Shown: positions 22,885 to 34,751 of the stretch, one piece after another
Layout of the letters: every line of letters begins with the position of its first letter
Numbering within the stretch: the first letter of the stretch is position 1
Assembly: GCA_025677815.1 (NCBI GenBank)
Contig: JAIXMP010000051.1
Span: forward strand, 1-64,000
Length of the DNA: 64,000 bases
DNA from: Phascolomyces articulosus
Taxonomy: Eukaryota > Mucoromycota > Mucoromycetes > Mucorales > Lichtheimiaceae
Reading direction: 5' to 3'
Program-made: the position numbers and the translations under genes
Notes under the pieces: model-generated
What the model was told of the DNA's origin: nothing
What the model saw: only the letters and a program-made list of their open reading frames with translations
The model's database searches: none

Positions 22885-25298
22885 ATGCATCAAGCGATGA
22901 AAAAAAGACGTCTATCAGGAAATGATATTTCTTTTCAGGTTTCAACCAAACCACGCAATCAGGAAACAACAATCAAGATTAATGCAGTACATGAAGCAGT
23001 CCGCTCTCTCATTGACCATTGCAACAACACAGCTTCTTACAACGACAGTCCCAATGATGGACCTGACAGTATTACCATGGCATTTGCCAATCTCAAAGGA
23101 GCTTTGAGCACCTTATTAATTGCGCGTGCAAAAATTCTTGCCAGTAAAGGAAAACTCAGGAACGCGATCACTGACGCGTTAAATGCAATTAAATATGATC
23201 CACAGTCCTCAGCAGCGTATCACACTGCAGGTCAACTTTATTCTTCGCAAGGAAGTCAACAAAAGGCAATCGAGATCTATGAACAAGGCTTGTGTGCTAC
23301 AGTTCCCTCCGAATCTGTATCTCTTTATGAACAACGAGAAAAAATAAAAGTACGATTGGAAAAAAAAGTGGACTTCGTAAATATCCTACCTCTCGAAATT
23401 GTTGCCAATGTCTTTTGTCATCTGGTCAAGGAAGATTTAGAAATCGATCAAAGTTTATACGTTTCGATGCGTTGGCGAAAGTGTATTTTACATGACTGTG
23501 GCCATCAGCTGTGGAAATCGGCATATATCGGAGATCGCCATACTTCAAACCCTTCTTTACGGCATATAAGCTCTATTGCTATGTACATAAGAACCCTTCA
23601 TCTGGACAACCCAGCATTATTTCAACTTGAACAACTTGTGAAGATGGCACAGGAAAAGAAATTCCCGTTGCTTAATGAATTATTGCTAGGTATGTTGTTT
23701 TTTTTTGATTGTCAAGAAAGGGTGATAGATTCTTTTTCTATTTTGGATGATTGGAAGAATCACGATTTGTATATATAATTGATGGATGCCTTGATTGAAC
23801 ATTTATAGAAATTGAAACTCCATTTTGGAATCGTACATTGGAAGAATTGCCACAATATCATCCACTGGCGTTGATTAAATTGATTGGAAAGGGTTTGACA
23901 AAACTGAGCATACGACTTACACCGCTTAACGATCATTATAGCGATGACGAAGACGAAGTGAATGCAGCAAATGAAGAAACGGAATTTCCATTGGATACTG
24001 TGATTGATTCATGCACCAATCTACAGGAATTTGGCATTGAACTCGATTCGGACTCTGATGTTTATATTACCTGCCGCCTTCCTCCTCCATCTGATCATGA
24101 TTACAAGTTGAAAAGACTATCATTAAATATCAACAATGGAAACACCGACAGTGGTGAATATCAGGTGCTTGAACGAATGCTACCTCGATGTCCTCACTTA
24201 CTTTATCTTGATATTTGTGAAACTGAATCCAATGTTGTTCAACTTGTTCAAAAGTATTTTCCAACGGGTCTAAAGGAAATTTCTCTTGATTATTATCGAT
24301 CCATACGTGACAACAGAGTACTCAGCAATAATAATGATTTCCTTCTCGAATCAGCACAATCTGTACAGCAGAGATCAGTATCGCCGACAACAATAGGATC
24401 GGCTGGTTTAAATTGTATAGATTACTCTTTTATGACGGTGGGAGATTTGGAACGTGTTGAACCAATAATCATCAGCAACAAGGAAACTTTGGAAACGCTC
24501 AATATTTTTGTACAGGGATGTAGTTATTACAACAATGAACCATACGATATAGCATACGATGGCCATCTTCTACGTACTTTACTCAGCCGACTCAAAAAAT
24601 TGTCATTGAATGGTACTTCATGTGCTAGTTGGTGCCTCAGTGGTGTTATGGCACCGATGCTTCAGAATTGCTGTCCTCAAGTGGAAAAACTATCAATCGA
24701 TTTTTTTGGAGATTCGATCAAAATACCATGTGATTTTTTGACATCATCAGTTAATACAACCACATTACCTATGCTTCGTGACTTGACTTTGCATCGACTG
24801 TATTCATCAACTTTAATTCTTGATGATTTTTTTGCGCAGCATGCCAAATGTGGAGTGACAAGTCATCTACGACGCATCGTTCTATCTGAGTGTATTCAAA
24901 TAACAGATAATACACTTGCAACACTTGCAGATGTAGTGACATTGGAAACAATTCAACTGGAGCATTTATCAGGCGAATATAAACATACTCTAATAGCAAC
25001 AACAACAACAGTTGAAGGAGTCGTGCTTTTTTTCAAAAAGCTTGAAAGAAATCAAAATCTAAAAATATTGACATTGGTCGATGTTCCAAAAGTGACAGAT
25101 GATGCCTTATTCTTTATTGCAAATTATGTTGGATTGGAAGTACTGAAATTATCACTGTTGCATGAAATTACAGATAAAGGCATTCATCGATTAGCGGACG
25201 CTATGATACATCCATTAAGGGGTATATATATCGATATGTGCGCTCATGTTACCACAGAAGCAATAGAATATTTTAATTGTATGTTTTCATATCGATAA
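22885..25298 (+). CDS. F-box protein with TPR and leucine-rich repeats (paralogue A)
   Basis: Exons are 22885-23689 and 23809-25298 (119-bp intron, phase 1); the product is 764 aa. Residues about 70-155 hold TPR-like helices (RAKILASKGKLRNAITDALN, then AYHTAGQLYSSQGSQQKAIE). The F-box follows at about 167-210 (LPLEIVANVFCHL ... YVSMRWRKC ... LWK). The rest (from about 270) is a run of degenerate leucine-rich repeats, with motifs such as LRRIVLSECIQITDNTLATL and KILTLVDVPKVTDDALFFI. This layout matches fungal F-box/LRR substrate adaptors, which bind Skp1 through the F-box in SCF ubiquitin ligases; the target is unknown. It is convergent with the paralogue at 27019-29480, which has the same domain order and the intron at the equivalent place. 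Confidence 0.85.
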
Positions 25299-25568
25299 TA
25301 ATAATTCCCAATATATATATATAAAATGGATTTCCTCCTTGAAAAACTGATTGCAGGAGTATATTATATTTATAATAAAATACAAGGACTAGTATAACAA
25401 AGCGGATAGTGTGGCATTTGATATATATAGAAACGAAAGAGTCCATCAAGAACCATTACTAGTCAGATAATCGTTCGATCTCATAAGCAAAAAAAAAGAC
25501 TGACCATTTAAATTTGTTTTGTTCATCCGTTATATAATATCTCCCAGCATTAGCCCAATAGCACCAAA
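25299..25568. other. Intergenic, no gene
   Basis: AT-rich 3' flank of paralogue A. Confidence 0.4.
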
Positions 25569-25646
25569 ACGGTTTATTTGAATCGTCCCAGAAAACTGAA
25601 CGCCCTTAACGATGAATTGTTTGGAATTTTGAGTGAGAACCTTGTG
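25569..25646 (+). pseudogene. Isolated fossil exon of a crotonase/HIBCH-type gene
   Basis: Reads TVYLNRPRKLNALNDELFGI then LSENLV, and is followed directly by a donor GTATGC, with an AG acceptor about 24 bp upstream. It is a clear relative of exon 3 of the HIBCH gene 4.7 kb upstream (MNRPKKLNAFNDEMCGIM), yet in places it is closer to the family consensus (LNRPRKLNALN). No other exons of such a gene are recognisable on either side. It is therefore probably a leftover of a lost paralogue or a partial duplication. Confidence 0.65.
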
Positions 25647-26366
25647 GTATGCTTTTGTTACTATGAAGAAAGAAGAGATGGGAAGAAAGGGGAGAATAAC
25701 ATCCATGCATTAACAACAGATGCATTTTTTAGCATCCCAACACTTTTTTGTTCAGGGAGCTGTGGCGAATCCCCCCGACATTTGTTTTTTGACACATAGT
25801 TGTTGCGGTAGAAAATCGTCTTCAACAAATTCAACAGCATTCTCGAGCTCTTGGTAGTCGCCCAACATATTGTTCTCGCCCCGCTCACTCATATCTTCAT
25901 AACAAAATGTTTTCCAAGAATTGTTGTCACAACCACAATGGTCTTTAATCCAAGGAATCTGAATTTTCGGTTGAATTTTTGACGCATTTCAACGAACTTC
26001 TTGTTAAACTGTCCATAAATATTTAATTAAACTGGGAGAGAGAGAGTGTGAATGGGAGAAAAAACATCATCTTTATATCAACATGATAGTTATATATATA
26101 TTCAAAGTTTTGCAGAAACCAAACAGCATATAACCCCACAAATCAAATCCTCTTCAAAATGTAATATAGCATTGCCAAATCTCCTGCATCCTCTTTATAC
26201 TTATATATCGACTTCACTTGTATTTTAAGACAGTTGGATGGAAATATATTTACTTTTTTTGCATTTACTCTAATTTACAATGTGTATGTATGAATAAACA
26301 AGTTATCGTAAATGGAATTATCAATATATTACAGCAATGAGTGGTGGAGGAAGTATCCTATTTGTT

Positions 26367-26887
26367 TCATTCTTTGATCGTAGATATCATGATATCCAAT
26401 ACATCAATGGTTGCTGCTTCGTGTGCATTATGAGCAATATCCTATATAATATATATATTTATAATAAACAAGACATTCATCAATATTCCATAAATAGGAA
26501 GAAGCAGTCTTTTTTATATGTCACCTCGATGAGTGTTTCTTGTCGTGAAGACGATGCCAAAGAAAGAAACTCGTATGTCGAAATCACTGTCCAATACATG
26601 TCATTGCTAAGATAAATATTTTTGATCAGAGCATTGTAAAGTAAATGGGATGCATCAAATAATTCTGAGAGTTCAGGTACACGAGTATTGTTGCTTTGCT
26701 CCACGGCTGCAAGACGATGATCATTTCCTTCTAGATCAGAAAGAGCTAATAATTCTGCTTCAATATACATGCACCATCGTGTACATCGTTCAATAAAGAA
26801 AGGTTTCCATGTAGCAACGCGAGACGAGGATGCTTCTTCTAAAAGTTGAGAATAATTGGCAATGGCTGTGACCAGCAGTTGATTCAT
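26367..26887 (-). CDS. Hypothetical small helical protein
   Basis: Exons are 26887-26525 and 26441-26367 (83-bp GTGACA...ATAG intron in phase 0); the product is 145 aa. It starts MNQLLVTAIANYSQLLEEAS and ends AATIDVLDIMISTIKE. Composition is strongly helical and amphipathic (LLEEASSSRVATWKPFFIERC, ELFDASHLLYNALIKN), with no signal peptide or membrane segment. I do not recognise a family. It sits on the minus strand just 131 bp downstream of F-box paralogue B, which is on the same strand. Coding potential (clean splice pair, no stops over 121 codons) supports a real gene. It could instead be the 3' part of a longer one, but no upstream exon is evident. Confidence 0.55.
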
Positions 26888-27018
26888 AAAGTAGGAAGAA
26901 ACAAAAAAAAAAGTGTTTTGTACGATTTTTTTATTTATTTTGTGCAGATACCAATAATTTCGGGATTACAACTATGGAATAGTTTTTTGAAGTGCATACG
27001 AATAAGTAAAGATAAAAA

Positions 27019-29480
27019 TCATGGTGTATTATATTTGGATAGCATTTGATAAAAGGAGGTAGAGGGAAATTTGTTATATAGAAAATATTCTGTTTCTTGA
27101 CTGACTTGAGGACAATTGGAAACACCAATGTACTTGAGTGAATTAGACTGTTCCACAACCTGATGAATTCCCCGATCTGTAATATCGGCCAAGTCATCAA
27201 GAACCAAGCCTTTTAATCCATCAAAGGCCGTCAATTGTAAAATGATACTATCGTTCATGATGCGTGGAATATTTGAAAAGAAAACAAACTTTAGCTTGGG
27301 TAGCGTTCGTAATTTACATATAGTAGTAGAAAGTTCTTCCGTAGACACATTGCTGACGCTAAATCCAAGTTGAATAACACGAAGTGTAAGTACGTCTGCC
27401 ATGGCATTTAAAATTTCGTGGGTGACGCCACGACATTGTTTGATGGCCACATGTTGTAAAGAGAAATATGATGACGGTGTTCCATTCTTGCTTCGCGTTG
27501 CTCGATCGGAAAAGAGTTGGACAGTACCTCTAGTGGGAAAATCAATTTCCTTGAAAATTATTTGACGAAGCTTCGGTTGATCTGCCAACGAAGTAAAGAA
27601 TCGATCAGGGACAGGAGAGTCAGGAAAACAAAGTCGAACGTATTCCAAAACAGAACATTTGGTCATCATAGATGCAGCTGCAACTGCCAGTTGCCCACCC
27701 AAATCTCGAATAACATGTAGCTTCAATACTTTTAACTGACTAAAGACAACATGGCCAAAGCTTGGATGTATTTGTTGATCCGGTCTATGATTGTCGTCGT
27801 TAAGTTGAAGCCCATCAGTTGCATTAATGTGAAGATCTAATGTTTTGAGTGTATCTTTGCTTTTGATGAAGAAAGGTACGAGTGATTGCAATGCTCTTAG
27901 ACTTGGGATATTATAGCGTAATTCGTATAAGCCCGCAAAAGTATGTTTTTTATTTGTTGTACTCGTCGCTGTATTCACTATATTTCCATCACTATTATTG
28001 TCATCATTACTACCATGGCACAAGCCGTCTGTTGCAAGATGAGGATCATTTTTAACATAGAGATATCGGAGCTGGGAACAGTATTCATCCAAAATAGCAA
28101 GTATACGTGGTGAATGCTCGCTCATGCTAAGGTACCGTAATTGGGAACATCGAGTAATGAGTTGTTCGAGACCACTCATGCCACGTGAAACATTGACAGC
28201 AAGCTGCGTCAGATTGTAACTTGCAGACCATTGTAAAGGGTTATATCGGAACACAAGGCCGGACCCGAGGTATAGTTGTTCCAGAGGAGTACATAATGAT
28301 AAAAGCATTGCCAAAGGAAATGTGTTTTGCTCTTCACGCATATCATCTTCGTTGAAGGATGTTAACGTAGGTTCTATAGAAAGTTTTGTTAAATGACGTC
28401 GTAATAACGTAATGAACATCAACATGAGACGCTCTTTGGTTGATTCAACCCAAGAGTCAAATTCTATTCATTGTTGAAAAAGAAAGACATTCATTGGCAA
28501 TCAGACAAGGAGAAGGAGTAAATAAAATCCGAAATGACATTCATAAATATATATACTTTACGTAGAGTCAACTGACGAGTACGCTGAAACATATCTTTTC
28601 CTGCCATATCCACCAATCTTTCAAAAATCTGTTCCTTTGCTTCATCAGATAAGATAAGTTGTTGGATGTTCTTGCTAGCCGATGGAACGAACCTTTCATA
28701 TGGATCCACAAAATCCCAAATTCCCACCTTTGCAGTTTTCCATAACGTCGGACATTGTTCCAGGACAAATGCTCTCCAGCGTTTAGAAACAAATGTACAA
28801 TTGATATGACTGGATGAAATTAATTTAGCAGTTGTTGTAGTTGATTCATCGTCGTCGTCATCATCAGCATCCAAATTATTATATCTACCGATATTACTGT
28901 TATATCTACTACTATCATACGACGATGCGAAGTTCTTGTTGTCATTCATCACGATGCTATCATTTAAACGTTCAAAGATAGCTGCTGTGATTTCAGCAGG
29001 CAGCGTTGCCACAAAATCCACACGTCGTTCCAATAATGATTTTGCCTTTTCACGTCCATCATACAAAGGTGGGCATTCTGCTGGCAAAACTTTGCATAAT
29101 CCACGCTCAAAGATATCCACTGCTTCTTGTTGTTTGCCTTGCATGGAATAAAGTTTCCCAGCAGTAAGATAACCTTCTGCTGAAGTTGGATGGTGATTGA
29201 TGGCTTCCAACGCATCAGATACGGCCTCACTCAGTCTCCCTTGATTTCCACGCGCTCTAGCACGTGCTACAAGTAAAGCACACTTTGCTTCTTCAAGAAA
29301 CTCGAGTGCAGCCGTCGATTGCAAGATCACTTGTTCGTCATGGGAAGAACTATGTCTTGTATCCAAATAATCGAGAAGGACATGAATTGCCTCTTGTACA
29401 CCCACAACTCGATCGGTTAGATTGCGTCTTTTATTCAAATTGCTATTGGAATCATTTAATGTAAGACGTCGTTTTGTCAT
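27019..29480 (-). CDS. F-box protein with TPR and leucine-rich repeats (paralogue B)
   Basis: Exons are 29480-28562 and 28463-27019 (98-bp GTAAAG...ATAG intron, phase 1); the product is 787 aa. It starts MTKRRLTLND. TPR-like helices follow (ALLVARARARGNQGRLSEAV; AEGYLTAGKLYSMQGKQQEA), then an F-box starting LPAEITAAIFERL (150-162). In the middle of the F-box there is an insertion of about 55 residues rich in Asn, Ser, Tyr and Asp (six Asp in a row), after which the F-box resumes at CTFVSKRWRAFVLEQCPTLW. Leucine-rich repeats fill the rest (LKTLDLHIN, LKVLKLHVI, LKFVFFSNIPRI). The intron lies at the same place as in paralogue A. The probable role is an SCF ubiquitin-ligase adaptor; the target is unknown. 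Confidence 0.85.
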
Positions 29481-29589
29481 TACTTTTAATTAAAAAGAAA
29501 AAAAAAAGGTGAATGGAATGAGTGTGTCTTTTTTTATTCCTATGAAGCTATTACGCAAGAAACGGTTGGTGGAAAAATTGCATGATGAA

Positions 29590-29900
29590 AAAAAGACAAT
29601 AATATTGTTGCACCAACCCATCATCTGATGGATAGTAATAATCAAAAAAGACACGGTTTTAAAGACATAGCGGTACACATAAGTTTTTTTTCTTTTAATT
29701 GTTAAAATGAAAGGAATTAATACTAATCTAAGTAATATTTATGTTTTATATAAAATACAGGATTATTTGAACATTATGGAATTCTCAGGTTTTTTTTTGT
29801 ATCATTGTTAACAATATCTCTATAATTTTGTTGTCTTTGATTTCCTTCGGTCTTGTTGGCTCTGACTTAATCGAATAATACCTTCTTGTGAACAGATTAT
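29590..29900. repeat. Left copy of a ~310-bp segmental duplication (direct repeat)
   Basis: Nearly identical to 45555-45866 in the same orientation, with only scattered substitutions (for example AAAGACATAGCG versus AAAGGCATAGCG). The shared block contains the last codons of the acyl-CoA thioesterase (minus strand: CSQEGIIRLSQSQQDRRK and the stop at 29819-29821), its 3' UTR and downstream flank. Similarity breaks off right after GTGAACAG, so the left copy lacks the rest of the gene and is a truncated duplicate. The two copies are 15.97 kb apart. Confidence 0.9.
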
Positions 29901-30049
29901 GGGACCTCTGCAACTCCTTTTGACAAACAAAAAGCCTATAATGCGCTCCACTCTCCAGCGAGAAAAGGAAGGTAAAAAAAATGCGCTTTTATAATCTACA
30001 GTAGGATATGGTATGTTCTTGGTATCCACAGCAAAAGGAGCATAGAAAG

Positions 30050-30560
30050 GTATGGATATCCATGAAACTACTGGTTCGCTCTGAAAAATGGTGAAAATCA
30101 ATGAAAAACTATGATTTGTGTAAACATGGATGTTCATTGCACTAAATCCATGACAGTCAATGAATAATTGTAATGCATATCAATAAAATCTATGGTAATC
30201 TTTGCTTGCATGATACTCTGTGAAAATCCATGAAAGGGTATAAAAGATGAATCCATGATTTACATAAATAACTATGAACATCCATGGGTATGTGAAACTC
30301 TATACTGGTCCATGAAACAGCCCTAATTACAGAATTATGATCAACTATGATATGCCATGAATATCTATGAGGGAATAAGTATCCATGAAAAAGGATACAT
30401 AGCCTTTAAAAAAGTAAATATGAAAGTCCATGAAAATGCGTAATTACTCAATATATATTATATCCCACAGAGAAGAACAAACGATTAATAGAAAAACAAA
30501 ATTAAAACTCAATGAATTATTTCATATTTAAAGAATAAAAGAAACTATCCATGATAAAAA
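30050..30560. repeat. Dispersed ATCCATGAA-type motif field
   Basis: About 500 bp in which the core CCATG, usually as TCCATGAA or TCCATGA, recurs at irregular spacing (for example near 30057, 30150, 30220, 30252, 30280, 30311, 30353, 30384, 30433 and 30547). Variants such as CAATGAA and CTATGAA fill the gaps. No reading frame explains it. It looks like a degenerate cryptic repeat or subterminal repeat array of a mobile element. Confidence 0.55.
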
Positions 30561-30780
30561 AAAGTATTGGATAAACAGTAAAAAAATGGATTACATTTTT
30601 TATTAATTTTTAGATGAGACGAGTTTCTCCCAATTTCAATTAGTTAGGTACAAATCCAACAATAGGGCAATAGTAGTATCGGCCATCATATTCAGCAGAT
30701 GGAAAAATCCAGAACATATACGAAGTTATTATAACTAATATTTACAACTAAAAAATGCATCCGCGTCTAAAAACCTGAAT

Positions 30781-31347
30781 ATGGAACAAAGAGAAAAGAT
30801 CAACGGAGTAATATCAGTCACAAGTCGGAAACGATTTGCACCTGCCGCCTGTGAACCTAGTAATAATAAAGTTCCAAGGTACGATCAAATTACTGTTCAA
30901 CAATCTTTCTCCTCTGTCTCCAATAATCTCGACACAACTTCTATAACTGAAGTAAATAATAACAACATTTCTGACTTGCATTTATGCACACCAAATATAT
31001 AGCAACAACAACAGCTCCGATTTTGCAATCATACCGATTTCCAACTATTCAACAACAATAACAACAACAACAGTCAACAGTCAACTGCGCAGCAACAACA
31101 ACCTATTATTATATGGAATACAAGCATAGTTTCTTCTCCATTAACATCAGCAACAGCGCTTCTTGTACAACCTACAACCGACTCTTCAAATTCACCATTA
31201 GATCTAAATAATAATAATATTATTATTACGAGTGATACATATCATCATCATCAACAACAACAGCCAGTTCCATCCTCTCGAGCATCCGAATCTTCACAAG
31301 GTCCTCTATTTCGTGCTACTAATTATGAGCTACCAAAATATCGTTGA
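30781..31347 (+). pseudogene. Divergent fragment related to the C-terminal part of the island element gene
   Basis: Reads MEQREKINGVISVTSRKR... with NNKVPRYDQI, stops at 31000-31002, then continues in the same frame as a Gln/Asn-rich region to YELPKYR and a stop. The spacing of SRKR followed by KVPR parallels SPSRKRNIPEA...LKIPRL at 41830-41890, and both continue into Ser/Asn-rich low-complexity tails. The relationship is suggestive but weak. It has an internal stop and no catalytic domain. Confidence 0.4.
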
Positions 31348-32529
31348 AGAAGAAAAAGAAACTAAAATATACGTCAATCAACATAACATGTAAACACAGA
31401 TATTATATATATATATTACGCTTTCATTTAATAAAACACGTTTCTCATTTTGTATCACACCTAATAATTTATATAACTTTTGGATGTGGTTTCCTTCGCA
31501 AGTCACATCAAAAATTCCAAATAATTTGATTTCTTCTAGCCCTAGACATGTTATTCGTGCCGAAGTTCCTTTTTTTTTTTTTTTACAATGTCCAAAGTAC
31601 TGTGTGATATTGCTGCAGCTATCTATTGTGCCAGCGGTAGTTGTAGTTGTGGACTAGCAATGCGGTTCACTGCTGATTCGGATAAATAGTATTGTTGAGG
31701 ATATTGACGTATCCATAATACTCATGAACTCGTGTTAATTCTATCTATATCTTTAGATATATATGCGCTATAATTTTCCTTTACTATTACCACACATAGT
31801 TTATTGAGAGTATCGTGCACTTCTTTTTTATCATTTATGCAAAATAAATATAAGACACATGTATTAATGAATCGATATTATGTAACACAGGATATTATTC
31901 TTGTTGCTGGCTTATGATATCTTTGTTTTTATTTATGGGACAAAGCATCCAAATAATCAAACACTGCAAAAAAAGGGAGTATATCAAGTCCACATTTGTA
32001 ATATGTTTAGCAGTTTCGTACACAAGTTTCTATAGACCATACATCATTAGACCCATCATGTTGATAGAATGATATTTATTTTTTGATAAAATATTACAGC
32101 TTTTTTATTAGAGAAAATAGAATGAGAGTTTTGTATGAGTTATTGTATATTATAAATCTGTGGTATAATTCAGGTATCTGATTATTTTGTTTTAAATGGA
32201 ACTGTGGGAGGAGATGGCAAAGTTGAATTAGCCCCAGGTTTCGGACCCAACCACGTTGGTTTTAGATTAAAATTTTTATATTTCTTAATGTGGAAGACTG
32301 GCGTGATCAGCGCCTATAGGCATATGGTCGCTTCCTTGCGGTACTTTGATATGAAGTTATGTATGAATAAAAGCTATGTGGTATTAGCTGAAAAACTCCC
32401 TTTAGGAGGAAAAGCTAAACTAGTGTGGATAGTGTGGTAATGATACAGATGTAAAAGGAATAGAAAGGAAGATAGAAAGATATAATAATTATGTGAGAGG
32501 GGAGTGGAAAAAAAATCAAAGAACTTAGT
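31348..32529. other. Spacer without a supported gene
   Basis: AT-rich. A 78-codon plus-strand frame at 32204-32440 has no recognisable domain and begins without an ATG. Confidence 0.4.
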
Positions 32530-34334
32530 TATTTTCTTGGGTTGGATATGACGAGTGTTGGGATGGTAGCGGTGGTTCTTCATGTTCTGGTTCATCTTCT
32601 TCGGTCATCTTTGGAGTGACTTAGGCGGTCGATTTCCCGAAGAACACGGATTAGAACAAACCAGCAGTTTAACTATTTTCCACGAGATAAGCCAATTTCC
32701 GAACGTGGAAGGTGGTTTATAACATAGTCGAGTGGATGCATGTCTTGTTTAAATTCGGGTATTGTTCCAAATGTGAATGATAGTTCTTCAAGAATTTCTT
32801 CCATTAGTGGACACGTTGCGAAGGGTTCCCTATACGCTGCAGGATGGCCACACCGACATCTTCCAACGGATAAAACGGGAGTCAGTGCATTCTCCAGTTT
32901 ATTAACCTGTGTCGGTCTCTTGAGGTGACAACACGTTGGTTTTATGTAGGAAGTACCTTCCTTTACTGGTGCAGGTCCAAAGTTACTATTATCCGCATTT
33001 AACCCATCTCGAAGAACGTTTAAATTCTTTTCTGCCCGTTGCTAATTATGAATTCATGTTTAGATTTAATTTTAATTGTTATATATTAAACAATCCCCAA
33101 CAACGATCATGTAATATTTTGCAGTTTCCATATACATACTCTATATAACATACCTTCCACAACAACTGTTGGGGTAATGAAGTGGTGAAGAAATCCTTGA
33201 TGTTTTTTCTACAAATTGGAAAATTGATTGATTTTTCGAACGTTTGGGCAATATATCCTTCTTCATTATGAGAATATTTCATTTGGACAAACACAGTCTT
33301 CAAGCCTATTATTTTTATTTTTATTTTTATTTTAATTTTAATTTCAGTGAGTAATCTGAAAGCAAGCAACAAGTACGTCCGATCCCAATTATTCCAATAT
33401 ACTTTGAGTATAAACTTAATTACCTGATATTAGTAAGTTAATGACACCAATTTTCTTAGCTTCTTTAAATGATAAACGGGATAATTTTGATATCTCATCG
33501 AGAATCACTGTGGCTTTTACCATCAGCTTTGCATGATCCACCACGTTCTTCTTTTCAATATTTCCTTCCTTTGCCACTTCACAATTTGCCAAATCGTAAG
33601 TTTTGATGATATTTTTGTTATTTTCATTATTGATTGATTCAAGAACTGCTCGTAAATCCACTTTGAATGCCCCACGTTCTTCATTTCCTCGAAGCTTAAC
33701 CAATTCATTGCAAGCAGAACTTTGGGTTTCTCCACTTGAGAATTGAAATATATAATTATATTTTTAGTACCAATATCGGATTATACTGTCATCCATCACC
33801 TTCATACTTTCTTTTCCTTCTACTTACGATGTTAAAATGACAGGGGAATCTTCAAATGTAGTATGAAGGCACGGAAACCAGATAACATGAAATAGATCTT
33901 GCTCCGACATACGGCGCCATCGATTTACAGTGGTCCCCACCTTTTGCAACAGCGATAATTCTAGCAATTTTGGTGCAGAAATCGAGTAATTGCAAAAACC
34001 GAGGTATCCAGTATCTTTGTATTACCCATGCTGTCATGTGTTGTACTATCATAAACCTGCTTCACTATATCGTAAAGTAGATAAAGACGTTTTGATTACA
34101 TATGAAATTACCTCATTAAGCTGCAACAGGTGTGATTTCATTCATTGCAAAATAAGAGGCGAATTTACATCTGATAAGATGCAACACCTGTAAATAACGG
34201 TGCAAATTACGAATGTGCAAATTTATATGTATTTATGGTAATTCTCACTAAGTTGGTGCAGAAATCGTAGAGAATGCAAAAAGTGGGGGACCACTGTAGG
34301 TAGGTCTTTTTGTTTAAATGCATGAAGTTGTAGG
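32530..34334 (-). pseudogene. Broken multi-exon gene of the same unknown family as 680-1935
   Basis: Minus-strand exons can be placed at 34334-34297, (MITE), 33925-33828, 33734-33424, 33305-33154 and 33041 to about 32540, with proper GT-AG borders. Motifs in order: NFMHLNKKTYL, MSEQDLFHVIWFP, EERGAFKVDLRAVLESI, ILDEISKLSRL, GLKTVFVQMKYSHNEEGY, FTTSLPQQLLWKQRAEKN, a Cys-rich CRCGHPAAYREPFATCP, FGTIPEFKQDMH, PRSEIGL, then an in-frame TAG at 32673-32675, followed by REIDRLSH and an acidic tail after a frameshift. Damage therefore includes a MITE in the coding sequence, a nonsense codon and a frameshift. The function is unknown to me. A second decayed member lies at 680-1935, so this is a repeated family in the genome. 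Confidence 0.65.
33928..34296. mobile_element. pogo/Tc1-mariner-type MITE
   Basis: The 369-bp block starts CAGTGGTCCCCACCTTTTGC and ends GCAAAAAGTGGGGGACCACTG: imperfect terminal inverted repeats of about 22 bp. It is flanked by TA on both sides (33926-33927, 34297-34298). CAGTGGTCC ends with TA duplications are characteristic of pogo-like Tc1/mariner elements. It has no transposase gene. A subterminal GGTGCAGAAATCG occurs near both ends in the same orientation. Removing it and one TA joins KKTYLN to RWRRMSEQDLF in frame on the minus strand, so it landed in an exon. Confidence 0.85.
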
Positions 34335-34751
34335 CTACCGAAAAGTTATGTGAATCGAAATGAATTAGTCAATTATGTATTTATCTTTGTCATTTCTATT
34401 CGTCATTTTCCCGGTTCTTGCTATATACATACATGTGGCCATATATCCGGAATATTCTTAATTCTGCATCACTTTTTGCCATAGGAATTAACCTGGACGA
34501 ATAGCTCATATATTCTTGCTTATAGCGTTAGAAGTTAAATTTGGCCACCAGAAATGAAAATGAGCCATGATTTTGAAAGTGGGCTGCAATTCGAAATTGG
34601 GCCATACAATTTTGATTTGAGCTGTCCCAGACGAATTTGAGCTACCAGATAATAAAAATGAATATGATCCAAAATGAAGCATGAGTATGTAATGTTTATA
34701 TTTATTTATATTTTTAAAAAGAGCTATATGACAAATATATTTTTTATGATC
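34335..34751. other. Spacer with a short repetitive purine-rich patch
   Basis: No gene seen. Around 34540-34640 there are several copies of TGGGC/TTTGAGC-type blocks (GGGCTGCAATTCGAAATTGGGCC), which may be remnants of a repeat. Confidence 0.4.

Noticed and set aside
32204..32440. A 78-codon frame starting GGDGKVELAPGFGPNHVGF
   Set aside because: No ATG, no splice context, no recognised domain; it lies among decayed sequence.
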